DNA from: Rhizobium sophorae
GTDB lineage: Bacteria > Pseudomonadota > Alphaproteobacteria > Rhizobiales > Rhizobiaceae
Direction of reading: 5' to 3'
Assembly (NCBI RefSeq): GCF_013087515.1
Contig: NZ_JABFCN010000008.1
Coordinates: 1 to 41,453, forward strand
DNA: 41,453 nucleotides
Each line of letters starts with the position of its first letter. The first letter of the stretch is position 1. Below are positions 8,095 to 16,662 of the stretch, one piece after another. The notes below the pieces were generated by a model. That model saw only the letters and a program-made list of their open reading frames with translations. It did not search any database and was not told the origin of the DNA. The position numbers were made by a program, and so were the translations under genes.

Positions 8095-8481
8095 CTAATC
8101 CGGGCGTCGGGCAACGAGATCGACCTCGATCAGTGCGTCATAGGCGAGGCCGGTCACCCCGACGCATGTCCTCGCCGGCAGTCGGTCGGCGGGGAAATAG
8201 CTGCGATAGGTGGCGTTCATCGCCTCATAGTCCTGTTTGAAGCGCGTCAGATAAATCCGCGCCATCACTACATGCTCGAGCCCCAGGCCAAGCCCGGCGA
8301 GGACCGTCTTCAGGTTTGCCATGACGTGATGCGTCTGGGCTTCTATACCGTCCGGCAAAACGCCCGGGGACTCCGGCGTATCCGGCATCTGACCGGTGAC
8401 GAAGACGAAGCCATCCGTTTCCACCGCATGGCTGAAGGGCGCGACCGGCTTCGGTCCGCCGGAAATCATGTGAAACTGCAT
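8095..8481 (-). CDS. RidA (YjgF/YER057c/UK114) family protein
   Basis: This is a 128-residue protein of the Rid family. Canonical RidA proteins hydrolyse reactive enamine/imine intermediates; other subgroups act on pathway-specific metabolites. Visible pattern: PFSHAVETDGFVFVTGQMP, then QTHHVMANLKTVLAGLGLGLEHVV and the final AYDALIEVDLVA. The usual Arg-x-Cys-type signature is only partly met (ARTCVGV), so this may be a subgroup other than canonical RidA. I chose ATG 8481 because AGGA lies eight bases upstream and the protein then has normal length. It starts five bases after the preceding enzyme gene, as the last gene of the minus-strand amide operon. Confidence 0.85.
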   Translation of the reverse strand: MQFHMISGGPKPVAPFSHAVETDGFVFVTGQMPDTPESPGVLPDGIEAQTHHVMANLKTVLAGLGLGLEHVVMARIYLTRFKQDYEAMNATYRSYFPADRLPARTCVGVTGLAYDALIEVDLVARRPD

Positions 8482-8485
8482 TTCG

Positions 8486-10894
8486 CTATTCCTGTTCGCT
8501 TTCGAATATGGCCTTACGGATGATGGCATGGACGCCCCAGTTTCCATCGACCACCTGAGTCACGCCGAAATCGACGGCAGCCGACATGACCGCAATCGCC
8601 TCGTCTTCACTGAACCCTTGAACTGACATAAGAAAACGTCGCGCCTTGCGAAAAGCGTCTTTCATCGCAAGGTCGAGGGAAGACTTGGCATAGACCTCTC
8701 CCTGTCCCTTAGCGCCGAACTCGGCCAGATAATCAGGGTGGCTGAAACCGGTCAGTACCCATTCACCGGGCGTCTCGATCAAAGGATAGGTCAGGTCTTT
8801 GAAGCGTGGATCCTTCTTGTGCAGCGTAATCTTCACCCGTCCAGTCATCGAGCATTCGATCGCCGTGCCTGAAAGCTCGCCGTCACCCTGGGCGGCATGC
8901 GGGTCGCCGATGGACAGAAGCCCGCCGTGAACCGATACCGGAAGAAAGACACTCGCACCCTTGCCAAGCCGCCAATTGTCGAGATTGCCGCCGAAATAGG
9001 CCGGTGGCACGGAATCGATGAGATCCACCTCCCGTGGGGCCAGCGCAATGACGCCGAAATGCGGGCGAAGCGGAATGCGGATGTCACTGCGCGTCGCCCG
9101 GCGGATATCGACACTCGCCGCATTCACTGGCACGCCGGGATAATCATAAGTCCGGTGGACGACACCATAGGGATCCGTCTGCGGCGCCCAAGGATAGGAA
9201 TAGAGCGCCTGAGCGTAGCCGTCCTGGGGAAAAACCTCGTAGATCGTGATATTCTCGCGCGGCTTCGGTTCGGTCAGCAATTCGCCATAGTGATAACCCC
9301 ACCATGCCGCGACGTTACTGCCGAAATACCGCCCCTCATGGCCAGGCCCACGACTCGGTCGCGGCAGCATGTCCTCGATACGGACCTCGATGACATCACC
9401 AGGCTCGGCATTCTTCACATAGATCGGGCCGGTGCAGATATGCACGCCGAAGCCTTCGCCGGCCCCCCGCCCGAAGATCGAGGCGTCAACTGGCCCGGCG
9501 CCTCGGCGGTCGACCGACTTGCGATCACTTGTCCAGTGAAAGACCTCTTCAGCCGTGGCATCGCCCGCAATCATCAGCTCGGGTGCGTCGGATGCGTGCT
9601 GGCTGAGCGTTTCGATCTCGACCGTGTCACCGGAACTGATCTCCAAAACCGGCTCAAGGGACCGGCTGAAATACCCCCAGTGAACATTCGAGGCATTGAC
9701 GCTGAGCTTGTGGTGCGTGCTCGCAGGACGCCCTCCGGTCGGCAGATCCCATTCGTCTCGTCTTGGGCTATCATCCGCCCTTGTCCGCGATGCTGCTTTT
9801 TTGGCGGCAAGCGCCTTTACCGGCCATCCGCGCTGCTCGGCATTGAGCCCGTCGATCTGGCTTTCGAGGTGACGGATACGGAAGGCTCCCGGCGGAAGGC
9901 CGAAACGTTCCTTGAAGACACGATTGAAGTTCGCCGCATCGCCAAAACCACAGCTATAGGCGACATCCGCAACCGGAAGCCTGATTTCCGCTGAAGTGAC
10001 CAGCGCCGCGCGGGCGCGCTGCAGGCGTCTCTCGCGCAGGTAATGGGTGAAGCTCTCGCCATTCTGCTCGAACAGCTTTTGCAGGTAGCGTTCCGAGATC
10101 CCCTCGACCCGCGCGACCTTGGCAGACGACAGGTCCGAGTCATGCAGCCGCTTTTCGATCGCCACCGTAATACGATTGAACAATGCCGCAAGGCTTGGCG
10201 TCGAGCGCATATCAGTCGCTTCGGCCTCGACAATCATGGTGACGAACAGGTCGGCGATGAACTGCTCGAGCGACTGCCATTCCGCATTCGAAAAGCCGTC
10301 GATTTCCGTAGCAGCACTTTCCATCGCGCGAATGAAGACTGAGGCAAGCCCCTTCGGCGAATAACAACGGGGTTCAGCAAATGGCGTCCAGCCCGCACCG
10401 CGTCGTTGCATGGCCGCGTCGGACAGGCCAAAGACAAGGATTCGGTTACTGCCCGAAATCCTGATCTCCCATGGCCTGTCCATCTGCACCACGACCAGCG
10501 CGCCACTGTCGACTTTCAGGCTAAAGCTGCCGCCGGCGACCTCCAGAGCTGCCTCTAGCGGGATCATGCCCATTAGCATGCGCGAGCGTTGCGGGATCGA
10601 AGACAGAACCTGTGAGCTTGCCACGAGGCGGGCGACAATAACGCTTTCACGATCGCCCCGCAGGATCGCGCTCGAATATCGGCCGCTCTCTCCGTCGACA
10701 GCGACTGAATGAAGATGAAGCTCCGCCAGCACCTCGCGCCACATGTGGGCACGGGTATCGCTGGGATAGGATTCGGCTATGAACTGCCTGACATTCATCC
10801 CTTCATCCGAGGTGCGCAGCAGCGCGTTCAGCGCCTTGGTCTGATTATATTGCACCCGCGAAGAAGGAAATGCCAGACCCGGTCTCAATAGCAT
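8486..10894 (-). CDS. AraC-type regulator fused to acetamidase/formamidase
   Basis: One continuous frame encodes two normally separate proteins. Residues about 33-230 resemble the ligand-binding domain of AraC regulators (SDTRAHMWREVLAEL near its start). Residues about 242-342 form the double HTH (SSAKVARVEGISERYLQKLF, then VADVAYSCGFGDAANFNRVF). A polar linker of about 50 residues without any Met follows. From about residue 395 comes a full FmdA/AmdA amidase (VHWGYFSRSLEP, FHWT, PGDVIEVRI, SIGDPHAAQGDGEL), which releases ammonia from short amides. I take ATG 10894, which overlaps the upstream stop by ten bases; ATG 10933 and ATG 10798 are alternatives. The amidase half is a paralogue of the next gene upstream. 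Confidence 0.88.
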   Translation of the reverse strand: MLLRPGLAFPSSRVQYNQTKALNALLRTSDEGMNVRQFIAESYPSDTRAHMWREVLAELHLHSVAVDGESGRYSSAILRGDRESVIVARLVASSQVLSSIPQRSRMLMGMIPLEAALEVAGGSFSLKVDSGALVVVQMDRPWEIRISGSNRILVFGLSDAAMQRRGAGWTPFAEPRCYSPKGLASVFIRAMESAATEIDGFSNAEWQSLEQFIADLFVTMIVEAEATDMRSTPSLAALFNRITVAIEKRLHDSDLSSAKVARVEGISERYLQKLFEQNGESFTHYLRERRLQRARAALVTSAEIRLPVADVAYSCGFGDAANFNRVFKERFGLPPGAFRIRHLESQIDGLNAEQRGWPVKALAAKKAASRTRADDSPRRDEWDLPTGGRPASTHHKLSVNASNVHWGYFSRSLEPVLEISSGDTVEIETLSQHASDAPELMIAGDATAEEVFHWTSDRKSVDRRGAGPVDASIFGRGAGEGFGVHICTGPIYVKNAEPGDVIEVRIEDMLPRPSRGPGHEGRYFGSNVAAWWGYHYGELLTEPKPRENITIYEVFPQDGYAQALYSYPWAPQTDPYGVVHRTYDYPGVPVNAASVDIRRATRSDIRIPLRPHFGVIALAPREVDLIDSVPPAYFGGNLDNWRLGKGASVFLPVSVHGGLLSIGDPHAAQGDGELSGTAIECSMTGRVKITLHKKDPRFKDLTYPLIETPGEWVLTGFSHPDYLAEFGAKGQGEVYAKSSLDLAMKDAFRKARRFLMSVQGFSEDEAIAVMSAAVDFGVTQVVDGNWGVHAIIRKAIFESEQE

Positions 10895-12126
10895 CGGAAC
10901 ACGTTCTTGCGGATCGATCCGTGGACACCCCAATTTGCATCGACCACCTGCGTCACACCGAAATCGGCGGCGACCGACATCAGCGCAATTGCCTCGTCTT
11001 CGCTCAGCTTATGTGCTGTCATCAGGAACCGACGAAGCTTGCGAAAGGCATCGCGCATGGCGCGGTCGACGCTGGAATGTTGGGCGATCTCAGTCTGCGC
11101 ATTGTCACCGAGGCTTTCGAGATAATTGGCATAGGTAAAGCCATAGACCGACCATTGTTCGTCGGTCTCCAGCATCGGATGTGACAGGCCTTCGAGGATC
11201 GTGCCGCCCAGATCGTCCTTCTTGTGAAGGATGAATTCGAAATCGCCCGTCAATGACGTCTCGATCGCCGTGCCCCCGAGTTCGCTGTCGCCCTGTGCCG
11301 CATGCGGATCGCCGACTGAGAAAAAGGCGCCGTCAACGGCGACTGGATAATACATGCGTGCACCGCGACCGATGCGCCAGTCATCGATATTGCCGCCCGT
11401 ATAGGAGGGCGGGATGGAGCTGACGAAATCCGCTTCCGCCGGTGCCAGGCCCATCGTGCCGAAATGCAGCCGTGCCGGCACGCGCACGTTCTGCAGGATG
11501 TTTTCACGCCGCTTCACCAGCCGATGGTCGACGCGCACGCCGGGATAGTCGATGATGGGATGGACGACGCCATCCGGATCGGTTTGCGGCGTCCAGATGT
11601 AGTTGTAGACCGCCTTGGCATAGGGGTCGCCGGCTGTGTCGATCTCGAAGATGGTCACGACCTCGCGCGGTTTCGGCTCCTCGATCAGGTCGTGATAGTG
11701 AAAACCCCAGTTCGCCGCCACGTTGGAGCCGAAGCAGCGCCCGGAATAGCAGGCGCTGCAGCTCGGGCGCGGCCTGACATCGAGAACGCGCACTTCCAGG
11801 ATATCGCCGGGTTCAGCGCCCTCGATGGCAATGGGGCCGGTCAGCAGATGAACGCCCACCCCTTCACCCGCACCGACCTTGAACGGTCCTTCGGTCGGGC
11901 CGGAACCGCGACGCGAGATCGTCTTCTGTTCCTTCGTCCAGTGAAAGATCGCTTCCGCAGCGGGGTCGCCCTCGATCATCCGCTCGTAATCGTCATTGGC
12001 ATGATGGGTGAGCGTCTCGATCGTCGCCCGGTCGCCGGACTTCAGCACCAGTGCAGGCTCTACCGCTTTGCTGAAATAGCCCCAATGCACCGTGGAAGGC
12101 GAAACTGGCAATGTGTAGTGTTTCAT
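10885..12126 (-). CDS. Acetamidase/formamidase
   Basis: This 413-residue enzyme of the FmdA/AmdA family hydrolyses formamide, acetamide or similar short amides to the acid and ammonia. Motifs: VHWGYFSKAVEP at the start, IFHWTKEQ, GVGVHLLTGPI, EPGDILEVRV, SVGDPHAAQGDSEL and, at the end, DFGVTQVVDANWGVH. ATG 12126 is preceded by GGAG at a six-base distance; the longer frame upstream lies inside the transporter gene. It is about half identical by eye to the amidase half of the following AraC fusion, so the two arose by tandem duplication. The upstream transporter genes point to uptake of the amide or its precursor. Confidence 0.92.
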   Translation of the reverse strand: MKHYTLPVSPSTVHWGYFSKAVEPALVLKSGDRATIETLTHHANDDYERMIEGDPAAEAIFHWTKEQKTISRRGSGPTEGPFKVGAGEGVGVHLLTGPIAIEGAEPGDILEVRVLDVRPRPSCSACYSGRCFGSNVAANWGFHYHDLIEEPKPREVVTIFEIDTAGDPYAKAVYNYIWTPQTDPDGVVHPIIDYPGVRVDHRLVKRRENILQNVRVPARLHFGTMGLAPAEADFVSSIPPSYTGGNIDDWRIGRGARMYYPVAVDGAFFSVGDPHAAQGDSELGGTAIETSLTGDFEFILHKKDDLGGTILEGLSHPMLETDEQWSVYGFTYANYLESLGDNAQTEIAQHSSVDRAMRDAFRKLRRFLMTAHKLSEDEAIALMSVAADFGVTQVVDANWGVHGSIRKNVFRCY

Positions 12127-12160
12127 CTGGTTCTCCGATTGCGAGGCTCGCCATGGACCG

Positions 12161-13768
12161 TCATGCGGTCTGTCCGGTCTCGTCTTCCATGATCTGAAGG
12201 AACTGTGCGGTGCGCGGGTTCTTGGGCCGGACAAGCATCTCGTCTGCAGCACCCTGTTCGACGATTGCGCCATCGGCGAGGAAGACCGCCCGGTCCGCTA
12301 CATCGCGGGCAAAGCCGATCTGATGAGTGGAAATTACCATTGTCAGCCCGTCCTCGACCGCCAGCCTGCGGATTACCTCAAGCACTTCGCTGACCAGTTC
12401 CGGATCGAGCGCCGAGGTCGGTTCGTCGAGGAGCAACACGGCGGGATTGGGTGCCAGTGCCCGGGCAATGGCGACGCGCTGCTGCTGGCCACCCGACATG
12501 TGGCGCGGCAGAGCATCCGCCCGATGCGAAAGGCCGACGCGGTCAAGAAGTTCGTTTGCCCGACGGTTTGCTTCGCTGACAGAGAGACCTTGCACCCAGC
12601 GCAGCGGACCGGCAATATTTTCCCTCGCCGTCAGGTGGCCGAACAGATTGAAGTTCTGGAACACCATGCCGACGCCGACACTTGCCCGCTCGTTGGCGAT
12701 CGCGCGCGGAGAGCGCGGACGACCATCAGCTCGCGTCCCAATCCGGCGCCCCAGAACCTCGATTACACCGCTATCCCAGGTTTCCAGGCGATTGATGCAG
12801 CGAAGAAGCGTGCTCTTGCCGGAGCCGCTCGGTCCGAGCAATGCCACGACCTCGCCAACGCGCACATCAAGGCTCAGCTCGTCCAGGACGGAGCGGCCGG
12901 AATAGCTCTTGCGCAGATCGCGGATTTCCACCGCCGCACGGCTGCTAGCGACTGCTGCCCAGCGCTTCTCCTTGTCCAGTGGCCGCGAGGCTTTCGCCGT
13001 CGCAGGCGGCAGCGGCGCATCTACGGCGACGACCGAGGGTGCAGGATCGGGCGCGGCCTCGTCGACTGTCACTGCCCTGCGCCAAGGCAGCTGCCGCGCG
13101 AATCGGTTGCCGGCCTTTTGCCTTTCGAGGTCGAGTGCTGCCTCGACCACCAGTTGGATAACAGCAATGGCGCCGGTCAGAACCAAATACATCAGCCCGG
13201 AAGCGAAGAAGATCGAGAAGAAATCGAAGGTTGCCGACGCGAGCTGGGTGCTGCGAAGGGTTAGCTCCTGCACCGACACCACCGAGGCGAGCGAAGAATT
13301 TTTAAGGGCGCTGACTGCTTCGTTGCCGAGCCCCGGCACCATGGTGCGGACAGCTTGGGGAACCACAATGCGCAGCATGATCGCAAGTGGCTGCATGCCG
13401 AGAGCCTGGCCTGCCGCGATCTGCCCGCGATCGACGGCAATTACGTTCGCGCGAATGATTTCGGCAATGAACGGAGCCTCGTTCAAGGCAAGCGCCAGGC
13501 TTGCTGCCTCGACGGCCGTTAGCCGGATGCCGATCAACGGCAAGGCGTTATAGCAGAAGATCATCTGCAGAATCAGCGGCGTGCCACGAAAGATGATCGC
13601 ATAGGCGCGAGCAACAATGGCCAGCATGCGAAACCGGCTGAGCTGCATGCCGGCGAGCACAACGCCCATGACGGCACCGCCGAGGAGCCCGTAACACGTG
13701 ATCAGCAAGGTGTAGACGATACCGGTGACAAGATAAGGTTGACTGAGATAATGAAAGAATAGATCCAT
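12161..13768 (-). CDS. ABC transporter permease fused to ATP-binding subunit (polar amino acid type)
   Basis: The product has 535 residues. Residues about 1-212 are a HisM/GlnP-type inner-membrane permease with several spans and the EAA-like loop near 102-124 (ANVIAVDRGQIAAGQALGM). An Ala/Pro-rich linker follows at about 213-278. Residues about 279-535 are the ATPase: Walker A GPSGSGKST, signature SGGQQQRVA, Walker B LLLDEP, and a switch His in STHQIG. ATG 13768 begins the permease (MDLFFHYLSQ); the longer frame overlaps the binding-protein gene. Such fusions are known in this transporter family. It works with the binding protein encoded 71 bases upstream and feeds the amidase operon. Confidence 0.92.
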   Translation of the reverse strand: MDLFFHYLSQPYLVTGIVYTLLITCYGLLGGAVMGVVLAGMQLSRFRMLAIVARAYAIIFRGTPLILQMIFCYNALPLIGIRLTAVEAASLALALNEAPFIAEIIRANVIAVDRGQIAAGQALGMQPLAIMLRIVVPQAVRTMVPGLGNEAVSALKNSSLASVVSVQELTLRSTQLASATFDFFSIFFASGLMYLVLTGAIAVIQLVVEAALDLERQKAGNRFARQLPWRRAVTVDEAAPDPAPSVVAVDAPLPPATAKASRPLDKEKRWAAVASSRAAVEIRDLRKSYSGRSVLDELSLDVRVGEVVALLGPSGSGKSTLLRCINRLETWDSGVIEVLGRRIGTRADGRPRSPRAIANERASVGVGMVFQNFNLFGHLTARENIAGPLRWVQGLSVSEANRRANELLDRVGLSHRADALPRHMSGGQQQRVAIARALAPNPAVLLLDEPTSALDPELVSEVLEVIRRLAVEDGLTMVISTHQIGFARDVADRAVFLADGAIVEQGAADEMLVRPKNPRTAQFLQIMEDETGQTA

Positions 13769-13839
13769 CTTGGCCCGCTTTGGCTTTCGAGGAGCATTGA
13801 CCGGGCTTGGTAATGCCCGGCCAGTTCGTGGAGCTAGGC

Positions 13840-14760
13840 TCAGTCGGCGAGCACCAGCTTCGGCTCTTCCATCTGCGCTTCCGGAAGGTTCCATTTCTTC
13901 ATCATCTCGACCTGCTGGCCGGACTTCTGGATTTCGGTGAGGGCCGCCATGACTGCGGCGCGGAAATCATTGTTGTTGCGTGGAACGGCGATGCCGACGG
14001 AATACGGCAAGGTGACAGCCGTCGCCTTTTCCAGCTTGTCGGGATAGGCCTTGACCGCACCATCAACAGTGTTCACATCGTTGATGTAGGTGTCGGCGCG
14101 GCCCGCCAGGATTGCCTGAATGCAATTGGCATTATTGTCGTAGAGCTGGATTTCTGGCGCCGGCAGTCCGGCCGCCTTGCATTCCGCTTCTAGTGCCTGG
14201 ATCAACGGGACTTCGACATAGCCAGTGTTCTCGGCGGCAACCGCGCCGCAGAGCGACTTGTTGATGCCGTTGATCTTCTTCGGATTGCCCTTGGCGACGA
14301 GAACGCCGTCATAGACCTTCAGATAGGTGATGAAGTCGCCGGCCTTGGCGCGATCCTTGGTGGCGTAGATGTCGGAAATGACGATGTCAGCTTGACCTGC
14401 CTGCAGCGTTGTCAGAAGCGCTGCAAAGGTGACAGGCGTATATTCCAGCTTGAAGCCAAGGCATTCACCGATCGCCTCGCCCAGATCGATGTCAAAACCG
14501 ATATATTTCGTTGGATCGTTAGGATCGATCGTCTCGTATCCCGGCGTATGCGGATTGATTGCGTTAACGAGCGTCTTACCCTTCAGCGACGGGTATTTTG
14601 CCTGCAGGTCGGCGCAGGCGGAGGGCGCCGCAGCCCGTGCGTCCGACGATGGCAGGAAGGTTACAGCACCCACTGCGACTGCGAAGAGATGTGCAGCAAA
14701 GCCGAGGCCAAGCCATGTCCGGCGAAGCGCCCTAATGTTCCCAGTTCCAAATATTTCCAT
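13840..14760 (-). CDS. ABC transporter substrate-binding protein (polar amino acid type, SBP family 3)
   Basis: This is a 306-residue periplasmic receptor. The N-terminal Arg-rich segment and hydrophobic core with ARAAA (about 40-45) form a signal peptide. The body has the family-3 pattern: GKTLVNAINPHTPGYE, GFDIDLGEAIGECLG, ADIVISDIYATKDRA, and the mid-domain Cys pair typical of this fold. I chose ATG 14760 because GGAG lies six bases upstream. It is the first gene of the minus-strand amide operon, ahead of the fused permease-ATPase. The ligand is probably a small amide or amino-acid-like compound, inferred from the amidases downstream. Confidence 0.9.
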   Translation of the reverse strand: MEIFGTGNIRALRRTWLGLGFAAHLFAVAVGAVTFLPSSDARAAAPSACADLQAKYPSLKGKTLVNAINPHTPGYETIDPNDPTKYIGFDIDLGEAIGECLGFKLEYTPVTFAALLTTLQAGQADIVISDIYATKDRAKAGDFITYLKVYDGVLVAKGNPKKINGINKSLCGAVAAENTGYVEVPLIQALEAECKAAGLPAPEIQLYDNNANCIQAILAGRADTYINDVNTVDGAVKAYPDKLEKATAVTLPYSVGIAVPRNNNDFRAAVMAALTEIQKSGQQVEMMKKWNLPEAQMEEPKLVLAD

Positions 14761-14890
14761 GTCCCGCTCCATTGGTTTAAGTGCTGCTTTCTTCACCCAG
14801 CAGACACATTGAAGCTTAGGGGCAATCACGCCGGGCGCCGTTGTCGGCAAGCGCACATATTATTGTCGTTCTAGGTCGAAATATTTGCTT

Positions 14891-14908
14891 TTAAGTTCAT
14901 ATGCTTAA
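14891..14908 (-). promoter_or_regulatory. Inverted repeat in front of the amide operon
   Basis: TTAAG (14891-14895) and CTTAA (14904-14908) flank an eight-base centre, about 130 bases before the binding-protein start. This is the only clear dyad in the leader. It is a candidate operator, possibly for the AraC-amidase fusion, although AraC sites are more often direct repeats. Confidence 0.4.
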
Positions 14909-15009
14909 GTCTTGTGCGGCAAAGAGATAAAAAACAAGCAGACCGGTCAAGGAAGCGGCACCTGAAGCTCTGGATAGACTAAGAGTGGCGGGTCCGCGAA
15001 ATGGTTCGT

Positions 15010-15559
15010 AAAAATTGTAACCTGCGGAGGCAATGCTATCGCGGAAGGGGCCAAGGTCGCTGTGTTAGCGCGAACGGTAACGGAGATTGAGGAAACAGTC
15101 TCTCTCATCGAGGGAGGGCGGGCAAGCGATCGCCGTTTCGACGGACATCATTGACCTTGCCGCTGTTGAAAATGCCCTTACCCGCGTGGCGACCGAACTG
15201 GGTCCTGTTGACATTCTGATCAACAATTACGGCTCGTTTCGGGGCTTTGGTTTTGGGACTGTGACCCTCTTGTGTGGTGGCGGGACGTAGAGATCAATCT
15301 GCTAGGCACTTTCAATGCTTGTCGCTCGGCCGCCCCTACGATGTTGGCGCGGGGTAGGGGCCGGATTGTAAACCTCGTTGGTGGCGGAACGGGCAACAGC
15401 TTTCCCCATGGCTCTGGCTACGCGTCCAGCAAAGCCGCCATCATGCGGCTCACGGACTGCCTGAACGACACCACCATCGGCGACGGGGTGCGCGCATTTG
15501 CGGTCGATCCCGGGCTCGTTCGGAGTGCGATGCGCTTGCAGAGGAGATGGACGCCATAG
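15010..15559 (+). pseudogene. Short-chain dehydrogenase pseudogene
   Basis: SDR text is spread over several frames. KIVTCGGN followed by EGAKVAVLART lacks about 15 residues of the cofactor loop. One shift near 15110 leads to QAIAVSTDIIDLAAVENALT and PVDILINNYGSF. Another shift near 15260 leads to WWRDVEINLLGTFNACRSAA, then RGRIVNLVGGG, SGYASSKAAI (active-site Tyr and Lys) and AVDPGLVRS, with a stop at 15557-15559. A possible further piece extends to about 15719 (ADDIDLPMHRAS). No intact product is possible. Confidence 0.85.
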
Positions 15560-16044
15560 TCGCGGCAGACGGCAGAGCGTTGCGCCTCAGCGACGTCGAA
15601 CAAGCCAAGCTGTGGTTGGCGATGAGGCTATCACGACGAGCGCCGATGATATCGATCTTCCAATGCACCGAGCCAGTTATCCGCCTCAGGCTGCGGCCGA
15701 GTTCTCTTCGCCGGCCTGAGGCAGTGGCCTGTCCCGCGAGCCAAGAAGACGATCTAGCTCGGAGGCGCGCTTGTCATTGCCGTGTGCCTGTCGCAATTGG
15801 TGCGGGGCCGGCAGGAGCGGCTTTCATGAGCAAAATCACTATCGATCCAACCCTCGTCGAAAACATGATCATGGAGATGGGCGATCGGCGCCCATAGCGG
15901 TACGGACGTTCTCCATTCGAATATCGCATACATAAGCCGAATTCCATGAAGCGGACCATGGGGAGGGGAATGAGCCAGTTTTCCGTGGGGGAGTCAGGCT
16001 CGCTTCCTCTGGAAACCAGGGCCGGCATAGGACCCTCCCTGAAA
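15560..16044. other. Gene-free stretch between the SDR pseudogene and the MarR gene
   Basis: No gene is recognised. Positions 15560-15719 may hold the scrambled end of the SDR. A short piece reading AIGAGPAGAAF near 15800-15830 resembles a flavoprotein start, but it continues into unrelated text (SKITIDPTLVENMIMEM) and stops at 15895-15897. Confidence 0.4.
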
Positions 16045-16599
16045 CTATTGCCGTGATGTATCTCCGCTCTCATCGTCCGCAATTTTTCGAAGAAGATACA
16101 AGAGCGCAACCCTCTCCGCCGGATTGAGGGGAGAGACGGTTTTTTCGCTGATAAGGTACGCTCTAGGATACATGTCCTGAAGCAGCGCCTCACCCTTCGG
16201 CAGGAGAGAAATCACAACCTTGCGAGCATCGGCTTTGTCTTTGGACAGATCGATCAATCCACGTGCTTTCAGACGCTCGACGATCCCGCGGATCGTCGCC
16301 TGATCGACCGAGGTGGCCTTCACCAATTCGACCTGAGAGCTCGGGCCGAGATCGTGTAGCGCGCAGAGCGTTACAAATTGGACGGATGTCAGGTCCGGGT
16401 CACTGGCGTTGGCCTGGAAGATTGAAAGATGCCGCTGATAGGCTTTGCGCAGCAGGTGACCCACCTGCTCGGTAACATCATAGTCGGTTTCAGACGCCGC
16501 GGCTTCACGTCGGTGTTCGGGGTCCTTGACAGTCATGTTAGCAGGTCCATCGGTTGCGGTGTCTTGTGTCCGAGCAGGAAACGCCACAGCATGTTTCAC
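16045..16599 (-). CDS. nicR: MarR-family regulator, NicR type
   Basis: The product has 184 residues (163 if ATG 16536 is used). The winged HTH and flanking dimer helices read VGHLLRKAYQRHLSIFQ, TSVQFVTLCALHDLGPSSQ, TSVDQATIRGIVERLKARGL, DARKVVISL and NPAERVALLYLLRKI. This is very close to what I remember of NicR of Pseudomonas putida, the repressor of the nic genes. It lies 63 bases downstream of nicX on the same strand. In P. putida the pathway intermediate 6-hydroxynicotinate relieves NicR repression; the same is inferred here. The operators at 21222 and 21350 are its likely targets. Confidence 0.85.
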   Translation of the reverse strand: MKHAVAFPARTQDTATDGPANMTVKDPEHRREAAASETDYDVTEQVGHLLRKAYQRHLSIFQANASDPDLTSVQFVTLCALHDLGPSSQVELVKATSVDQATIRGIVERLKARGLIDLSKDKADARKVVISLLPKGEALLQDMYPRAYLISEKTVSPLNPAERVALLYLLRKIADDESGDTSRQ

Positions 16600-16625
16600 C
16601 GGTCAGGGCACACGAGGCTAGACCC

Positions 16626-16649
16626 GCTTGGCGCATTTTCACGCCAAGC
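16626..16649. terminator. Hairpin between nicX and nicR
   Basis: A perfect 8-bp stem (GCTTGGCG at 16626-16633, CGCCAAGC at 16642-16649) with an eight-base loop lies between the nicX stop and the nicR start. It lacks a T run on the minus strand. It may reduce read-through from nicX into nicR or mark processing. Confidence 0.5.
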
Positions 16650-16662
16650 AGGTTGGTTGCGA

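Noticed and set aside
8897..9994. A 365-codon plus-strand frame opposite the amidase half of the fusion gene
   Set aside because: It is the antisense of a clear amidase and shows no recognisable domains.
15800..15897. A flavoprotein-like GAGPAG segment
   Set aside because: Too short, followed by unrelated sequence and a stop; probably chance or an unidentifiable scrap.
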